Counted from the stretch's first letter, positions 27,994-37,963 are shown. The stretch is 64,000 nucleotides of DNA from Bacillota bacterium (GCA_023621995.1 JAMOAB010000169.1:1-64000); one strand, 5' to 3'. Numbers and translations are program-made. The notes: a model not told the origin generated them from the sequence alone.

Positions 27994-30459
27994 TCAACTG
28001 ACACCCCTAAAGAAGTGTCCTTTAGTATATCCTCTAGATATAATATTTTGTATAATGTCTTCGATATATTGGGGATGTGGCTTTCCCAGGTTGTCTAGTT
28101 TATATCTATATAATTTAGTTATCATTTCTAAATCTCCATCATTGTATACATCATATATGCCTATATATTTAACATCAAGTTTTGCGATCTCGTCTAATTC
28201 GTGGGCTGTAAAAAGTATTACACTATTAAGTATCTGAGAGTAACACCTGGCCATCTTAATTTTTATTATAGGAAAATGTATTCCCATCCTGTCTTTAAGA
28301 AAAACTCCCCTATCTATTGTACACATATTACAGCTTTTACCATTTCTTCCAAAAGGGCAAAATTCCATCAACATAAGGGGAAGACGACCATGTACGATAA
28401 CTTCACAGTCAAGTATGTTTCTTCTAATTATATCATTTAGCTCGTCTATTGTCAGCTCAGGTGACAATATTGCCGATTGGAGCCCTAATTCTCTGAGCAT
28501 CTGTAAAGTATAACTATTTGTTATATTGAATGAGAAATCTCCTACTATATTATCTATTCCCATGTCTTGAAGAAGCCGTATAGTGCCTATATTCCCACCT
28601 TGATATTCATCGAATATATGCCATATATCAAAGTCCAATGAACGTATAAAATCCACATCTCCTTTACGAATTACTCTAGGCAATGCGATACGCACAACCT
28701 TATTATATTTTTTATATCTCTCTACCTGAAGAACTATATCCTTCGTATGGATATTTGTCCAATCAGTGGGACAAAAGCAGATACCATCTATATTGTCAAT
28801 GACATCTTTATCTAGATTTAATTCACTAGTATAGAGCATAAGCTTTGGTTTAGTGCTAAGCTTTGATTTTATGTTAGGCTCATATTGTTCACCAATTAGG
28901 TTAATCTTCCTATCTTTTACCTTTTTTTTATCCACCATTTCAAAAAACTCTATACGTTTTTTTATAAGCTTATCTATTGCCTTACGCCTAAGCCGATTTA
29001 GTTCAGACTTTGCCATAAACACATTATCGTCTAATTGAACTTTTATATTATGAGCTAAAAATGGCGTATCTCCTAGCCGTGCCAATTGAGTTTTAGCTTC
29101 TTGCAAAGACAAAGGACTATTTATTGCCCGTTCTACCAGTTCATCTCCCTTCACATCAACCTTTATGCCATCCTCATCCACTATGGTCAGATGTGGATAT
29201 GTTCCTATCTTGAAATAAGCTAACATGTCTACTCCTATCTTGCGACTAGCATAAGGAGTTCTAAATGTCTTCCTGACAGCCTCTAGCTGATCTATGCTCG
29301 ACGTCTTATACACCTTAGTTCCTGGAGCAATATATCTACTAGTACCCAAAGATATGGTTTGCCCACTTTGGGCTCTATTCTTTAAGTTCCTATCTATATA
29401 TATTTTATCCACTGTCTGACCAAAACTGTCTCCATTATGAATCCAGAATTCTATACCGTCTCCAACTGATAAAGTTCTCTCTAATTTAATGGTTACACTA
29501 TCTCTAGAGGATGATATGACTGTTCCCATAAACACACCCCAATTATTGGGTTTTTCATGACACATCATATCACAATTTTTAGTTCCAAAATAATAACCAC
29601 TAGTAAAACCGCCCCTGTTAAATATTTGTAATAGGTCCTGTCTATGCCGTGACAGTGGAATAGCCGTATCAATTAATTGCCTATATACCTTAGTTATTAC
29701 AGCTACATACTCAGGACGTTTCATCCTACCTTCTATCTTTAAAGATGAAATACCTGCATCTATTATGTCATATAAAAAGTCATAAGTACACAGATCTTTG
29801 GGGCTTAGCAAATAATTCTTCGATCGGATAGTGTTATCATTAATATCTACTACTTCATAGGGAAGTCTACACGGCTGAGCACACATGCCCCTATTGCCGC
29901 TCCGTCCTCCTATCATACTACTCATAAGACATTGTCCTGAATAACTCACACATAGAGCACCATGAATAAATACTTCTAGATCTACCTGACTGTTAGATTT
30001 TATATATTCAATCTCATCCAATGTAACCTCCCTAGCAAGTATTACACGGGATATCCCCATATCCTGGAGAGCTAATACCCCCTCCAAATTATGTATAGTC
30101 ATCTGTGTACTAGCATGTATGGGGATATGTGGAAATAGTTCTTTTATAAGCACTATAAGCCCTATATCTTGGACTATAATTCCATCTACCTTTAAATCAT
30201 CTAATATATGTAAAAACTCTATAGCAGTAGCTATTTCCCTTTCTTTTATAAGTATATTAAATGTTATATATACCTTAACATTGTAAAGATGGGCATATTT
30301 AACTGCCCTCTCCATATCATTATAATCGAAGTTCTGTGCCTGTCGTCTGGCGTTGAACATATTTCCACCAAAATATACCGCATCTGCACCATTTTGGACT
30401 GCTGCTACGAGGGAATCAAAATCACCCGCCGGTGCAAGCAACTCTGCTTTTTCTGTCAT
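27994..30459 (-). CDS. U32 family peptidase (RlhA/YrrO-like)
   Basis: The 821-residue protein has a full U32 domain at the N-terminus (ELLAPAGDFDSLVAAVQNGA; DAVYFGG) with the conserved cysteine cluster (SGQCLMSSMIGGRSGNRGMC, then AQPCR), a DUF3656-type middle region and a second U32-like half at the C-terminus. Large U32 proteins of this type take part in hydroxylation of 23S rRNA (RlhA) or tRNA, using an iron-sulfur cluster; smaller ones were first seen as collagenases. It is probably the first gene of a run with mutS2 and xylB. The TGA stop is followed after 16 bases by mutS2. Confidence 0.88.
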   Translation of the reverse strand: MTEKAELLAPAGDFDSLVAAVQNGADAVYFGGNMFNARRQAQNFDYNDMERAVKYAHLYNVKVYITFNILIKEREIATAIEFLHILDDLKVDGIIVQDIGLIVLIKELFPHIPIHASTQMTIHNLEGVLALQDMGISRVILAREVTLDEIEYIKSNSQVDLEVFIHGALCVSYSGQCLMSSMIGGRSGNRGMCAQPCRLPYEVVDINDNTIRSKNYLLSPKDLCTYDFLYDIIDAGISSLKIEGRMKRPEYVAVITKVYRQLIDTAIPLSRHRQDLLQIFNRGGFTSGYYFGTKNCDMMCHEKPNNWGVFMGTVISSSRDSVTIKLERTLSVGDGIEFWIHNGDSFGQTVDKIYIDRNLKNRAQSGQTISLGTSRYIAPGTKVYKTSSIDQLEAVRKTFRTPYASRKIGVDMLAYFKIGTYPHLTIVDEDGIKVDVKGDELVERAINSPLSLQEAKTQLARLGDTPFLAHNIKVQLDDNVFMAKSELNRLRRKAIDKLIKKRIEFFEMVDKKKVKDRKINLIGEQYEPNIKSKLSTKPKLMLYTSELNLDKDVIDNIDGICFCPTDWTNIHTKDIVLQVERYKKYNKVVRIALPRVIRKGDVDFIRSLDFDIWHIFDEYQGGNIGTIRLLQDMGIDNIVGDFSFNITNSYTLQMLRELGLQSAILSPELTIDELNDIIRRNILDCEVIVHGRLPLMLMEFCPFGRNGKSCNMCTIDRGVFLKDRMGIHFPIIKIKMARCYSQILNSVILFTAHELDEIAKLDVKYIGIYDVYNDGDLEMITKLYRYKLDNLGKPHPQYIEDIIQNIISRGYTKGHFFRGVS

Positions 30460-30572
30460 GTATATGCTCCTTAATTTAGTTTTATCTCATAAATTCTACT
30501 CGTCTTTTCATTAGTATTTTATAATATATCATAACTTTATACAACTATTTCTCTCCCACATTGACACTAAAA

Positions 30573-30597
30573 AAAGCAGCAATTATATTGCTGCTTT
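30573..30597 (-). terminator. Intrinsic terminator after zapA
   Basis: AAAGCAGCAAT-ATA-ATTGCTGCTTT followed by further Ts on the minus strand, just past the zapA stop. Confidence 0.88.
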
Positions 30598-30603
30598 GAT
30601 ATT

Positions 30604-31032
30604 TTACCGTTTCCCACCCTTATTACTGCGGGCAACATCGTATATAACAGGAGTATTTGGTTTTTTAGGGGGCTCTTGCTTGTGTATTCCTTGCCTATTT
30701 TGCCGCTCTAATATCTCTTTAAGAGTCTTGTTTTCATCTTCAAGTTGAACAAGCATATCGTTTAAGATTTCAACCTCTTCTTTTAGCGTTTCAATTTCTC
30801 CTTTTAATGCTTCGATTTCCTCATCAGCCTTCAGCACTTCATCGGCTAAGTTTATGGAAGTTAAAACGGCAAGCATAGAAGTGCTTAGATTGAAGTGGGT
30901 CTTCTCGATAGATTTCATCTTCTTATCTACATATATTGCAACTTTGTGGAGATATTCTTCTGATTCATTACCTTTTATAGTATACTCTAGGCCACCAATG
31001 CGAACAACAGCCCTAGATACATTATCTTCCAA
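30604..31032 (-). CDS. zapA: Cell division protein ZapA
   Basis: The 142-residue protein has the ZapA N-terminal fold (VVRIGGLEYTIKGNESEEYL, then AIYVDKKMKSI) and a C-terminal coiled coil (EEIEALKGEIETLKEEVEIL). It cross-links FtsZ filaments at the division site. The tail beyond the coiled coil (about 115-142) is basic/Pro-rich and longer than in many relatives. The TTG at 31032 lies 8 bases from GGGGGG; the GTG at 31041 would touch that ribosome site. The order pheT-zapA-U32 peptidase is common in Clostridia. Confidence 0.88.
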   Translation of the reverse strand: MEDNVSRAVVRIGGLEYTIKGNESEEYLHKVAIYVDKKMKSIEKTHFNLSTSMLAVLTSINLADEVLKADEEIEALKGEIETLKEEVEILNDMLVQLEDENKTLKEILERQNRQGIHKQEPPKKPNTPVIYDVARSNKGGKR

Positions 31033-31068
31033 TATCAGCACCCCCCTAAAGTTACATAGTTTGGTTTA

Positions 31069-31097
31069 ATTATACACCAATTGATGTGTATACACAA
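31069..31097 (-). promoter_or_regulatory. Candidate promoter of zapA
   Basis: TTGTGT (31092-31097), a 17-base spacer and TATAAT (31069-31074) on the minus strand. The -35 overlaps a small palindrome, GTGTATACAC. Confidence 0.55.
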
Positions 31098-31146
31098 GCA
31101 ATTTGTCGAAAAAAAGCCTTTAAAGGAGTTTTTATGGTATAAAACC

Positions 31147-33531
31147 CTATCTTAGTTTGGCACCCATATGCTCCGCCAACTCTTTAATTATTCGTTCATG
31201 AATTGCATCTACCTCTTCATATTTAAGTGTTCTATCAGGTGCCCTATATATCAGTGAATATGCCATGCTCTTATATCCCTCTGGTATCTGATCTCCCTCA
31301 TATATATCAAAGAGCTTAACATCTTCTAGTATATCGCCGGCAGATTTACGAATCACATTTTCCAGCTGAGCAGCTAAAACTTCTTTTTTTACTATGATTG
31401 CAAGATCTCTTTCTACTGCTGGGAATTTAGGTAGTCCCTTATAATATTTTTGTGTATCAGATAGATCTAGAATAGTATCATAGTCCAACTCTGCAATCAA
31501 TACAGGGATATTTAATCCATAGTTTTCTCCTACTTTAGGATGTATTTCCCCCAGAATTCCTATATAGGTATCTCCTATCTTGATAGATGCCGTCCTACCT
31601 GGATGGAAAGTTGTATCTGTAGTTATAGGAGTAAATTCTGCCTTCTCTAAAATACCAAACTCTCTAAATAACATTTGGACTATTCCCTTTAAATTATAGA
31701 AATTTAATTCATCTCCATACATACCTATACAGAGCATCTGTCGCTCTTCTGGTAATTCTTTTAAAGGTAGGGTTTTAGGTATAAAAATTCTTCCTATTTC
31801 GAACAGACTACAGCGATCTACTTTTCTATTTCTGTTACGCGATAATACTTCTAGCATACTTGGTATAAGTGTAGTACGCATTATACTCTGATCTTCACCT
31901 AGTGGATTAGATATGGTCACTACCTCAGGCATTTGTTTATCTATCATAGCATATACCTTAGGACTGACAAAAGAATAAGTTATAATCTCGTAGAGTCCAC
32001 TTCCTACAAGTATATCCTTGCCATAGTCATGTAGTTTTTGCCTCTTAGTTTTTCTACCCCTCGATTCAGTACCTCTCATGAGAGTCTTAGGTATATTGTC
32101 ATATCCATATATTCGAGCAACTTCTTCGGCAATATCTTCCGTTCCTTTTATATCTAGTCTAAACGATGGTATTACTATATCTAATATGTCCCCCCTATGT
32201 TGTACGCCAAAGTTTAAAGATTTAAGTATTTTAACCATCTCTTCAGGTTTGAGTTCTAAGCCTAATAGTCTATTTATATCTTGCCACCTAATTTCAAGCT
32301 CACGGGGATTGGTATCAGCATTTAATACATCTATTATCCCGTCAACAACAGTACCTGCCCCCAGTTCCTGTATAAGTTGGGCCGCCCTATCTATCGCTTT
32401 TCTGGGCAGGTTTATATCTATTCCCTTTTCAAAACGTGTAGATGCTTCACTTCGAAGTCCTAATCTCTTAGAGGTAAAGCGTACACTTGGCCCATCAAAC
32501 TTAGCACTTTCAAGTATTATACAGTTAGTATTATCAGTGATCTCAGTATTTGCACCACCCATAACTCCTGCTATGCCTATTGGTTTCTTAGCATCGGCAA
32601 TTACTAACATATTAGTTTTAAGTTCCCTATCTACATCATCTAAAGTGGTAATTTTTTCACCTTCCTTTGCCTTTCTCACCACAATAGTCCTATCTTCCAC
32701 TTTATCTAAATCAAATGCATGCATAGGCTGCCCCATCTCTAGCATTACATAGTTAGTTATATCTACTATATTGTTTATAGGCCTTATTCCTGCATTTGCC
32801 AAACGACGCCTCATCCATAGAGGAGAATCTTCTATCTTTATGTCTTTTATCACTCGGGCACAATACCTGGGACATAGCTTTGTATCCTCTACCATTACTT
32901 TTACTTCATTATAAACATTCCCAGTACATGGAGAGACATTAATACTTGGAAACTTAAGGGTTGACTCTATTGTCGTAGCTGCTTCCCTGGCAAGACCTAT
33001 TACACTTAGACAGTCAGATCTGTTTGGAGTAATCTCAAATTCCATCACTTCATCATTTAAGAGAAGGGCCTCTCGTATATCCATGCCAAGTGGATATTCT
33101 TCCCTCAATATTAATATCCCATCTATCTCTGCCCCATCATAATCTTGATCGGTGAGATTAAGTTCATCACCGGAACAGAGCATACCCTCTGACTCTATAC
33201 CCCTCAGTTTCCCCTTTTTAATCGTAACATCTCCAGGCAAACGTGCACCTTCCATAGCCACAGGAACTAAATCTCCCTCTGCAACATTTGGAGCACCTGT
33301 CACCACTTGGATAACCTTCTCTCCTACATCTACACTACATATTACCAACTTATCAGCATTTGGGTGTTCGTCAATTTTCAATATCTTACCTACTACCACC
33401 CCTTCTATTCCATCACCTATACAAGTCACACCTTCTACGTTTGAACCAGTCATGGTCATTCGATCACATAGTTCTTCAGTAGATATATCTATATCGACGT
33501 ACTCCTTAAGCCAACTTAAAGGTACTAACAT
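31147..33531 (-). CDS. pheT: Phenylalanyl-tRNA synthetase beta chain
   Basis: The 794-residue subunit has the B1/tRNA-binding EMAP-like N-terminal region (VVGKILKIDEHPNADKLVIC), B3/B4 editing region, B5 domain and a C-terminal anticodon-binding FDX-ACB domain (LPKFPAVERDLAIIVKKEVL). It forms the alpha2-beta2 enzyme with PheS, encoded 15 bases upstream. ATG at 33531 (GAAAGGGG eight bases before) is preferred to the GTG six bases earlier. Expression depends on the Phe T-box upstream of pheS. Confidence 0.97.
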   Translation of the reverse strand: MLVPLSWLKEYVDIDISTEELCDRMTMTGSNVEGVTCIGDGIEGVVVGKILKIDEHPNADKLVICSVDVGEKVIQVVTGAPNVAEGDLVPVAMEGARLPGDVTIKKGKLRGIESEGMLCSGDELNLTDQDYDGAEIDGILILREEYPLGMDIREALLLNDEVMEFEITPNRSDCLSVIGLAREAATTIESTLKFPSINVSPCTGNVYNEVKVMVEDTKLCPRYCARVIKDIKIEDSPLWMRRRLANAGIRPINNIVDITNYVMLEMGQPMHAFDLDKVEDRTIVVRKAKEGEKITTLDDVDRELKTNMLVIADAKKPIGIAGVMGGANTEITDNTNCIILESAKFDGPSVRFTSKRLGLRSEASTRFEKGIDINLPRKAIDRAAQLIQELGAGTVVDGIIDVLNADTNPRELEIRWQDINRLLGLELKPEEMVKILKSLNFGVQHRGDILDIVIPSFRLDIKGTEDIAEEVARIYGYDNIPKTLMRGTESRGRKTKRQKLHDYGKDILVGSGLYEIITYSFVSPKVYAMIDKQMPEVVTISNPLGEDQSIMRTTLIPSMLEVLSRNRNRKVDRCSLFEIGRIFIPKTLPLKELPEERQMLCIGMYGDELNFYNLKGIVQMLFREFGILEKAEFTPITTDTTFHPGRTASIKIGDTYIGILGEIHPKVGENYGLNIPVLIAELDYDTILDLSDTQKYYKGLPKFPAVERDLAIIVKKEVLAAQLENVIRKSAGDILEDVKLFDIYEGDQIPEGYKSMAYSLIYRAPDRTLKYEEVDAIHERIIKELAEHMGAKLR

Positions 33532-33546
33532 ATACACTTCCCCTTT

Positions 33547-34566
33547 CTAAAATTGTTTTAAAAATCTTATATCATTTTCATATAAAAGCCTTATATCATC
33601 AATACCGTATTTCAGATTGGCTATTCTATCTAGGCCTAGACCAAATGCAAAACCACTATATTTTTCAGAATCTATTCCTCCATACTTTAGAACATTTGGG
33701 TGAATCATTCCAGCACCCAAGATTTCAATCCATCCAGTATGGGAGCATATCCTACAGCCTTCCCCACCGCATGTTACGCAAGTAGCATCTACTTCCATAC
33801 TAGGTTCTGTAAATGGGAAATAATGGGGTCTAAATTTAGTCTGTGTTCTTTCTCCAAATAGTTCTTTCACAAACACATCCAAAACTCCCTTTAAATCTGC
33901 CATTGTAATATGCTCGTCCACCACCAAACCTTCTACCTGATGAAATATAGGTGAATGCGTAGCATCTACATCATCAGACCTATAAACCCTACCTGGTACA
34001 ATTATCTTTATAGGTGGTTTTTGTACTTCCATAGTTCTTACCTGTACCGGAGATGTATGAGTCCTTAGTAGTATCTCATCTGTTATATAAAATGTATCCT
34101 GTACATCCCTAGATGGATGACTCTTCGGTATATTTAAAGCCTCAAAATTGTAGTAGTCCAATTCCACCTCTGGACCCTCGGCAATTTCAAAGCCCATACC
34201 TATAAAGATGTCTATAATCTCATTTAGTACAGAAGTAAGTGGATGAAGGTTGCCCCTCTCTATATTGGTCCCCGGAACAGTTACATCTATGGTTTCAAGT
34301 TTCAATCTATAGTTTAAGAGCTTATCCTCTAAATTTTTTTTATGTTCATCCATCTGTTCTTCTATAAGATATCTTACTTCATTTGCTAACTGCCCCATAA
34401 CTGGCCTGTCTTCAGCAGGTAGCTTTCCCATACCTCGCAGTACTTGAGTTAATTCACCTTTTTTTCCTAAATATTTTAAGCGCAAACGTTCCAATTGATC
34501 TAAATCTTTAACTTTAGAAATATTTTCAATAGCTTCGTCCCTTATATTTTCTAATTTCTGACGCAT
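33547..34566 (-). CDS. pheS: Phenylalanyl-tRNA synthetase alpha chain
   Basis: The 339-residue class II catalytic subunit has an N-terminal coiled coil (tRNA contact), motif 1/2 around [20 protein letters not shown] and [13 protein letters not shown], and motif 3 in [17 protein letters not shown]. It charges tRNA-Phe. A Cys-rich stretch ([16 protein letters not shown]) is present as in many bacterial PheS of this branch. The ribosome site AAAGGAG is directly before the ATG. Controlled by a T-box with UUC specifier. Confidence 0.97.
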   Translation of the reverse strand: MRQKLENIRDEAIENISKVKDLDQLERLRLKYLGKKGELTQVLRGMGKLPAEDRPVMGQLANEVRYLIEEQMDEHKKNLEDKLLNYRLKLETIDVTVPGTNIERGNLHPLTSVLNEIIDIFIGMGFEIAEGPEVELDYYNFEALNIPKSHPSRDVQDTFYITDEILLRTHTSPVQVRTMEVQKPPIKIIVPGRVYRSDDVDATHSPIFHQVEGLVVDEHITMADLKGVLDVFVKELFGERTQTKFRPHYFPFTEPSMEVDATCVTCGGEGCRICSHTGWIEILGAGMIHPNVLKYGGIDSEKYSGFAFGLGLDRIANLKYGIDDIRLLYENDIRFLKQF

Positions 34567-34603
34567 ATATATCTCCTTTCTAATTTGTCTATTTTAAAAT
34601 TTC

Positions 34604-34860
34604 AAAAGCCTCCGCCCCAAAATTGGGACGAAGGCTTATAATCTACGTGGTACCACCCGAATTTGCCCTTATGTATATAACACAAAGGCCTCTCATTGGA
34701 TTATAACCGTCTTTCCACGGTGAAGTCTACTTAAATGTTCAACTCCAAGCTCCAGAGCGAACTTCCACCCTAAACTCTATAGAAGTGCTTTCAGCCGGTG
34801 ACACTTCCTCTCTAAATAGAGGCCTTAGGATGTACTCCTCTCCTTCTTAGCCCTAATGCA
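34604..34860 (-). promoter_or_regulatory. Phe-specific T-box leader of pheST
   Basis: On the minus strand Stem I includes the AGAGAGGAAGU and CUGAAAGCACUUC elements and the sequence GAAG-UUC-GCUCUGGAGC, where UUC (34759-34761) is a Phe codon in the specifier position. The T-box proper is CGGGTGGTACCACG (34646-34659), and a terminator hairpin with T-run follows (34605-34640). Uncharged tRNA-Phe would prevent termination and switch on pheST. Confidence 0.93.
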
Positions 34861-34942
34861 CTGTTTTCACTTGTTTGTATAATATATATGCGGTAATAGA
34901 ACCTGTTTTTTTAAACAAATTCCATAATAAATCTTCCATCAT
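34853..34942 (-). CDS. YqzL-like micro-protein within the pheS leader transcript
   Basis: A 29-codon frame reads MMEDLLWNLFKKTGSI then TAYILYKQVKTVH. This matches my recall of the YqzL-like family pattern (W-x-x-F-x-x-T-G-x-I-x-x-Y-x-L-Y-K); family members are somewhat longer (about 45 residues). GGAG lies upstream. It sits 30 to 120 bases after the pheS promoter start, and its TAG falls where T-box Stem I begins. YqzL function is unknown. It would be made constitutively while pheST downstream is regulated. Confidence 0.65.
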   Translation of the reverse strand: MMEDLLWNLFKKTGSITAYILYKQVKTVH

Positions 34943-34982
34943 GGCCGCCCACAGCTCCTTAAGCAGGCAATTTTATAGATTT

Positions 34983-35011
34983 ATTATAACATAGAGTTAA
35001 CACATATGCAA
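34983..35011 (-). promoter_or_regulatory. Promoter for the YqzL-like gene, T-box and pheST
   Basis: TTGCAT (35006-35011), a 17-base spacer and TATAAT (34983-34988) on the minus strand, immediately after the methyltransferase stop. Confidence 0.8.
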
Positions 35012-35021
35012 CAAACTAAGA

Positions 35022-35819
35022 TTAAATTTTACATTTTCTTCTTACTACTTCATATATTATTATTCCTGCTGCTACAGATGCATTCAGCGATTCAGCACCA
35101 CCTAACATAGGGATCTTAACAAGACTAGATGCGTATTGTAATAGCTCATCTCTCACACCTCTTCCTTCATTCCCTATGACCAGGGCTACCCTATTCGGAT
35201 CTCCTTCCCAGTTAAAAAGACTATCTCCATCAAGATGACTTATCATAATATGGGTATTTATATCTATAAGATACGAAAACAGACGATCTTCATCAAATAC
35301 CTCATAAATAGGTACTCTAAATATAGACCCCATAGTCGCCCTTAAAGCTTTGGAACCATATGGATCAGCGCAACCATTAAGTATTATAACACCACTTGCC
35401 CCTGCACTGTCCAATGTTCTTATTATTGTACCTACATTACCTGGATCTTGAACACCATCAAGTATGGCTATAAAGAGCTTTTCAGAACTCAGCATGTCAT
35501 CTAAGATAAATTTATTCTTATTTATGATAGCTGCTAAACCTTGAGGTGTCTTAGTTCTAGCCACATAGTTAAATAGGGTTTCCTCAAATAAAATTACATT
35601 ATATTCACTATCATCTATGTTTTTTGCCTGCCTAAAACCATCCCAATCGAATGCATCAGATACTAATATGCATTCAATATGGGCGCCCTCTCTAATTGCT
35701 TCTTCTACTATCTTTGTTCCCTCTATAAAGAACTGCCCCTTTTCGTCCCTATACTTCTTATTGTCCAACGCCCTTATATGTTTTGACAAGGGATTTTGTC
35801 TACTCTTAATTAGTTCCAT
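35022..35819 (-). CDS. TrmH/SpoU-family rRNA or tRNA 2'-O-methyltransferase
   Basis: The 265-residue protein has an N-terminal L30e-like substrate-binding domain (SRQNPLSKHIRALDNKKYRD; FFIEGTKIVEEA) and a C-terminal SPOUT knot with the three SpoU motifs: LDGVQDPGNVGTIIRTLDSA, ALVIGNEGRGV and IPMLGGAESLNASVAAGI. It transfers methyl from SAM to RNA ribose; the exact nucleotide is not predictable. It lies upstream of the pheST transcription unit, a frequent order in Clostridia (spoU-pheS-pheT). AAGGTGG precedes the ATG. Confidence 0.92.
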   Translation of the reverse strand: MELIKSRQNPLSKHIRALDNKKYRDEKGQFFIEGTKIVEEAIREGAHIECILVSDAFDWDGFRQAKNIDDSEYNVILFEETLFNYVARTKTPQGLAAIINKNKFILDDMLSSEKLFIAILDGVQDPGNVGTIIRTLDSAGASGVIILNGCADPYGSKALRATMGSIFRVPIYEVFDEDRLFSYLIDINTHIMISHLDGDSLFNWEGDPNRVALVIGNEGRGVRDELLQYASSLVKIPMLGGAESLNASVAAGIIIYEVVRRKCKI

Positions 35820-35837
35820 ACAACCACCTTGTATATT

Positions 35838-36500
35838 TTATTGATATTCTTGGCTCTCCTTCTCAATCCGCGCAATGTCTTCATTGTCTCCTATCACAAC
35901 CAATATATCACCCTTGTCTATTATATCATCTCCACCTGGTGATATATTTATATCATCTCCATGTTTGATTGCCATCACATTTACCCCATATCTTGCCCTT
36001 AGGTCTAACTGTCTAAGCGTCTTACCTATCCATGTAGGAATAATCTCAATTTCAACTACACTATAATTAGGATCTAGTTCTATATAGTCAAGTACATTGC
36101 TAGATACTAAATTATGTGCAACTCTAAGCCCCATATCTCGCTCTGGCAATACCACCCTATCAGCTCCTACCTTATAGAGTACCTTTGCATGAAGTTCGTT
36201 TTGCGCCTTAGCCACAACATATTTAACTCCCTGTTCCTTACATAGCAGTGTAACCAATATACTTGCCTGAATGTCCGATCCTATAGTAACTACAACTACG
36301 TCAAAGTTTCTTATACCTACTGCTTTTAATATTGTCTCATCTGCAGCGTCAGCTTGTATTGCATGTGTCACTGAGTCAGATATATATTGTATTTTCTCCT
36401 CATCCCTATCTATGGCAAGAACATCATTCCCCATAGAATATAGTGTTGTAGCAATGCTAGATCCAAATCGTCCAAGCCCTATTACAGCATATTGCTTCAT
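35838..36500 (-). CDS. ktrA: K+ uptake regulator KtrA (RCK protein)
   Basis: The 220-residue cytoplasmic protein has an N-terminal RCK/Rossmann domain (YAVIGLGRFGSSIATTLYSM; VLAIDRDEEKIQ) that binds ATP/ADP or NAD(H), and a C-terminal RCK_C domain (GKTLRQLDLRARYGVNVMAI) that binds c-di-AMP in relatives. As an octameric ring it gates KtrB, encoded directly upstream with 24 bases between. This is KtrA size; the double-length TrkA is excluded. Confidence 0.93.
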   Translation of the reverse strand: MKQYAVIGLGRFGSSIATTLYSMGNDVLAIDRDEEKIQYISDSVTHAIQADAADETILKAVGIRNFDVVVVTIGSDIQASILVTLLCKEQGVKYVVAKAQNELHAKVLYKVGADRVVLPERDMGLRVAHNLVSSNVLDYIELDPNYSVVEIEIIPTWIGKTLRQLDLRARYGVNVMAIKHGDDINISPGGDDIIDKGDILVVIGDNEDIARIEKESQEYQ

Positions 36501-36524
36501 CTACCACACACATCCTTTCTGTCA

Positions 36525-37877
36525 TTAGCCAACCATAACTCTATCTTCAGGATATTTCATATCTCCCAGGCTACGGGATTGCCTCTTTGCAATTGCACTA
36601 GTGAGAGTTAAAGGGCCTACACGACCTGCAAACATTATAATAATTATGACGACCTTGCTTACAGATTTTAAAGTGTAATTCTCAAATGATGCTAAACCTA
36701 CAGTACCTAGGGCAGATCCCACTTCAAACATTATATCTATAAAATTATGGGACTCAAATATCGACAGCAACATAGTTCCACCCATAAATATAGCTACATT
36801 TATAAATACTATGGCAAGAGCCCGATCTCCTATATCCTTGGATATACGCTTATTAGAAACTTCAATATCTTCCTTACCCTTTATGACGCTTATGGTCATT
36901 AAAAATACAACAACAGCAGTAACAGTCTTTATACCTCCACCAGTAGATGCAGGGGAGGCACCTATAAACATGAGTAGTATAGTCATAAACTTCGATACAT
37001 CCTTAAGTGAGGCCTGATCTATCGTGTTAAACCCAGCAGTACGAGAAGTTACCGATTGAAAAAAGGATGCAAGAAGTTTGCTTTCTATATCTAATTGGCC
37101 CAATGTCTGTGGATTATCATATTCGGCAAAAAAGAAAAATACTGTTCCTATTAATATAAGTATCACAGTCATGGATACTGCCAACTTTGAATGGAGAGAC
37201 CATCGTCTGTAGTTACGATTTCTAAAGATGTCTAGTATTACAGAAAATCCAAGTCCTCCAAATATTATAAGCCCTGTTACTACAAAATTCACAATGGGAT
37301 CTTTGACAAAGCCTGTCAAACTACTATAATTACCCATCAGATCGAAACCAGCATTGCAAAAGGCCGATATAGCATGAAATATACTATAATACATACCCTT
37401 TCCCCAACCAAACATGGGGATAAATCTTGTGGATAAAATAATGGCACCTATACTTTCTATTAATATTGTGGCATATATTATGTTTTTTGTAAGTCTGACT
37501 ATTCCTTCCAAAGTAAACTGATTTAATGCTTCTTGCATTATAAGACGTTCCTTAAGGGTTATACGTTTACCAATAAGCAAAAAGACAAAAGAGGCCGCCG
37601 TCATAAAGCCTAAACCACCAATCTGTATAAGAACTATTATGACTATCTGTCCAAACAAAGTAAGCTCAGTAGCTGTATCTACCATTACTAAGCCTGTAAC
37701 GCATACGGCAGATGTAGCCTCAAATAAGGCATTTAAGAAGCCTATACTCTCACCTGTTGCAGAAGCAGCAGGCAAAGCCAAAAGTAGTGATCCTATAAAT
37801 ATGATTACCCCGAACCCTAGAACCAATATCTGTGTTGGCAATAATTTTAATCTAAATCCTTTCCTTTTTTTTATCAT
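36525..37877 (-). CDS. ktrB: K+ transporter membrane subunit KtrB (TrkH family)
   Basis: The 450-residue channel-like protein has four M1-P-M2 repeats. The selectivity-filter Gly loops are seen in FEATSAVCVTGLVMVD, SAFCNAGFDLM, SVTSRTAGFNTID and GSALGTVGLAS. It takes up K+ with Na+ coupling, gated by KtrA. No c-di-AMP riboswitch is visible in the roughly 90 bases before it. AGGAGA precedes the ATG; the gene follows the terminator of rplT. Confidence 0.93.
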   Translation of the reverse strand: MIKKRKGFRLKLLPTQILVLGFGVIIFIGSLLLALPAASATGESIGFLNALFEATSAVCVTGLVMVDTATELTLFGQIVIIVLIQIGGLGFMTAASFVFLLIGKRITLKERLIMQEALNQFTLEGIVRLTKNIIYATILIESIGAIILSTRFIPMFGWGKGMYYSIFHAISAFCNAGFDLMGNYSSLTGFVKDPIVNFVVTGLIIFGGLGFSVILDIFRNRNYRRWSLHSKLAVSMTVILILIGTVFFFFAEYDNPQTLGQLDIESKLLASFFQSVTSRTAGFNTIDQASLKDVSKFMTILLMFIGASPASTGGGIKTVTAVVVFLMTISVIKGKEDIEVSNKRISKDIGDRALAIVFINVAIFMGGTMLLSIFESHNFIDIMFEVGSALGTVGLASFENYTLKSVSKVVIIIIMFAGRVGPLTLTSAIAKRQSRSLGDMKYPEDRVMVG

Positions 37878-37963
37878 TATCTATCTCCTATAATAGATTA
37901 TTACTTAGATATTATAGCATCTTTCCCAAAAAATTAAAGTATTCTCAAGTTATTGTCCATTAA

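Noticed and set aside
32078-32752. Long plus-strand open frame inside pheT (also others inside clpB and mutS2)
   Set aside because: Antisense shadow of a confidently assigned gene. Ser/Leu-rich composition, no ribosome site, no family pattern.
34604-34942. YqzL-like frame as a Phe-rich attenuation leader peptide
   Set aside because: It has only one Phe, and a T-box with UUC specifier already explains regulation.
37878-37963. c-di-AMP riboswitch before ktrB
   Set aside because: The space is only about 85 bases between the rplT terminator and ktrB, too short for that aptamer, and its conserved motifs are absent.
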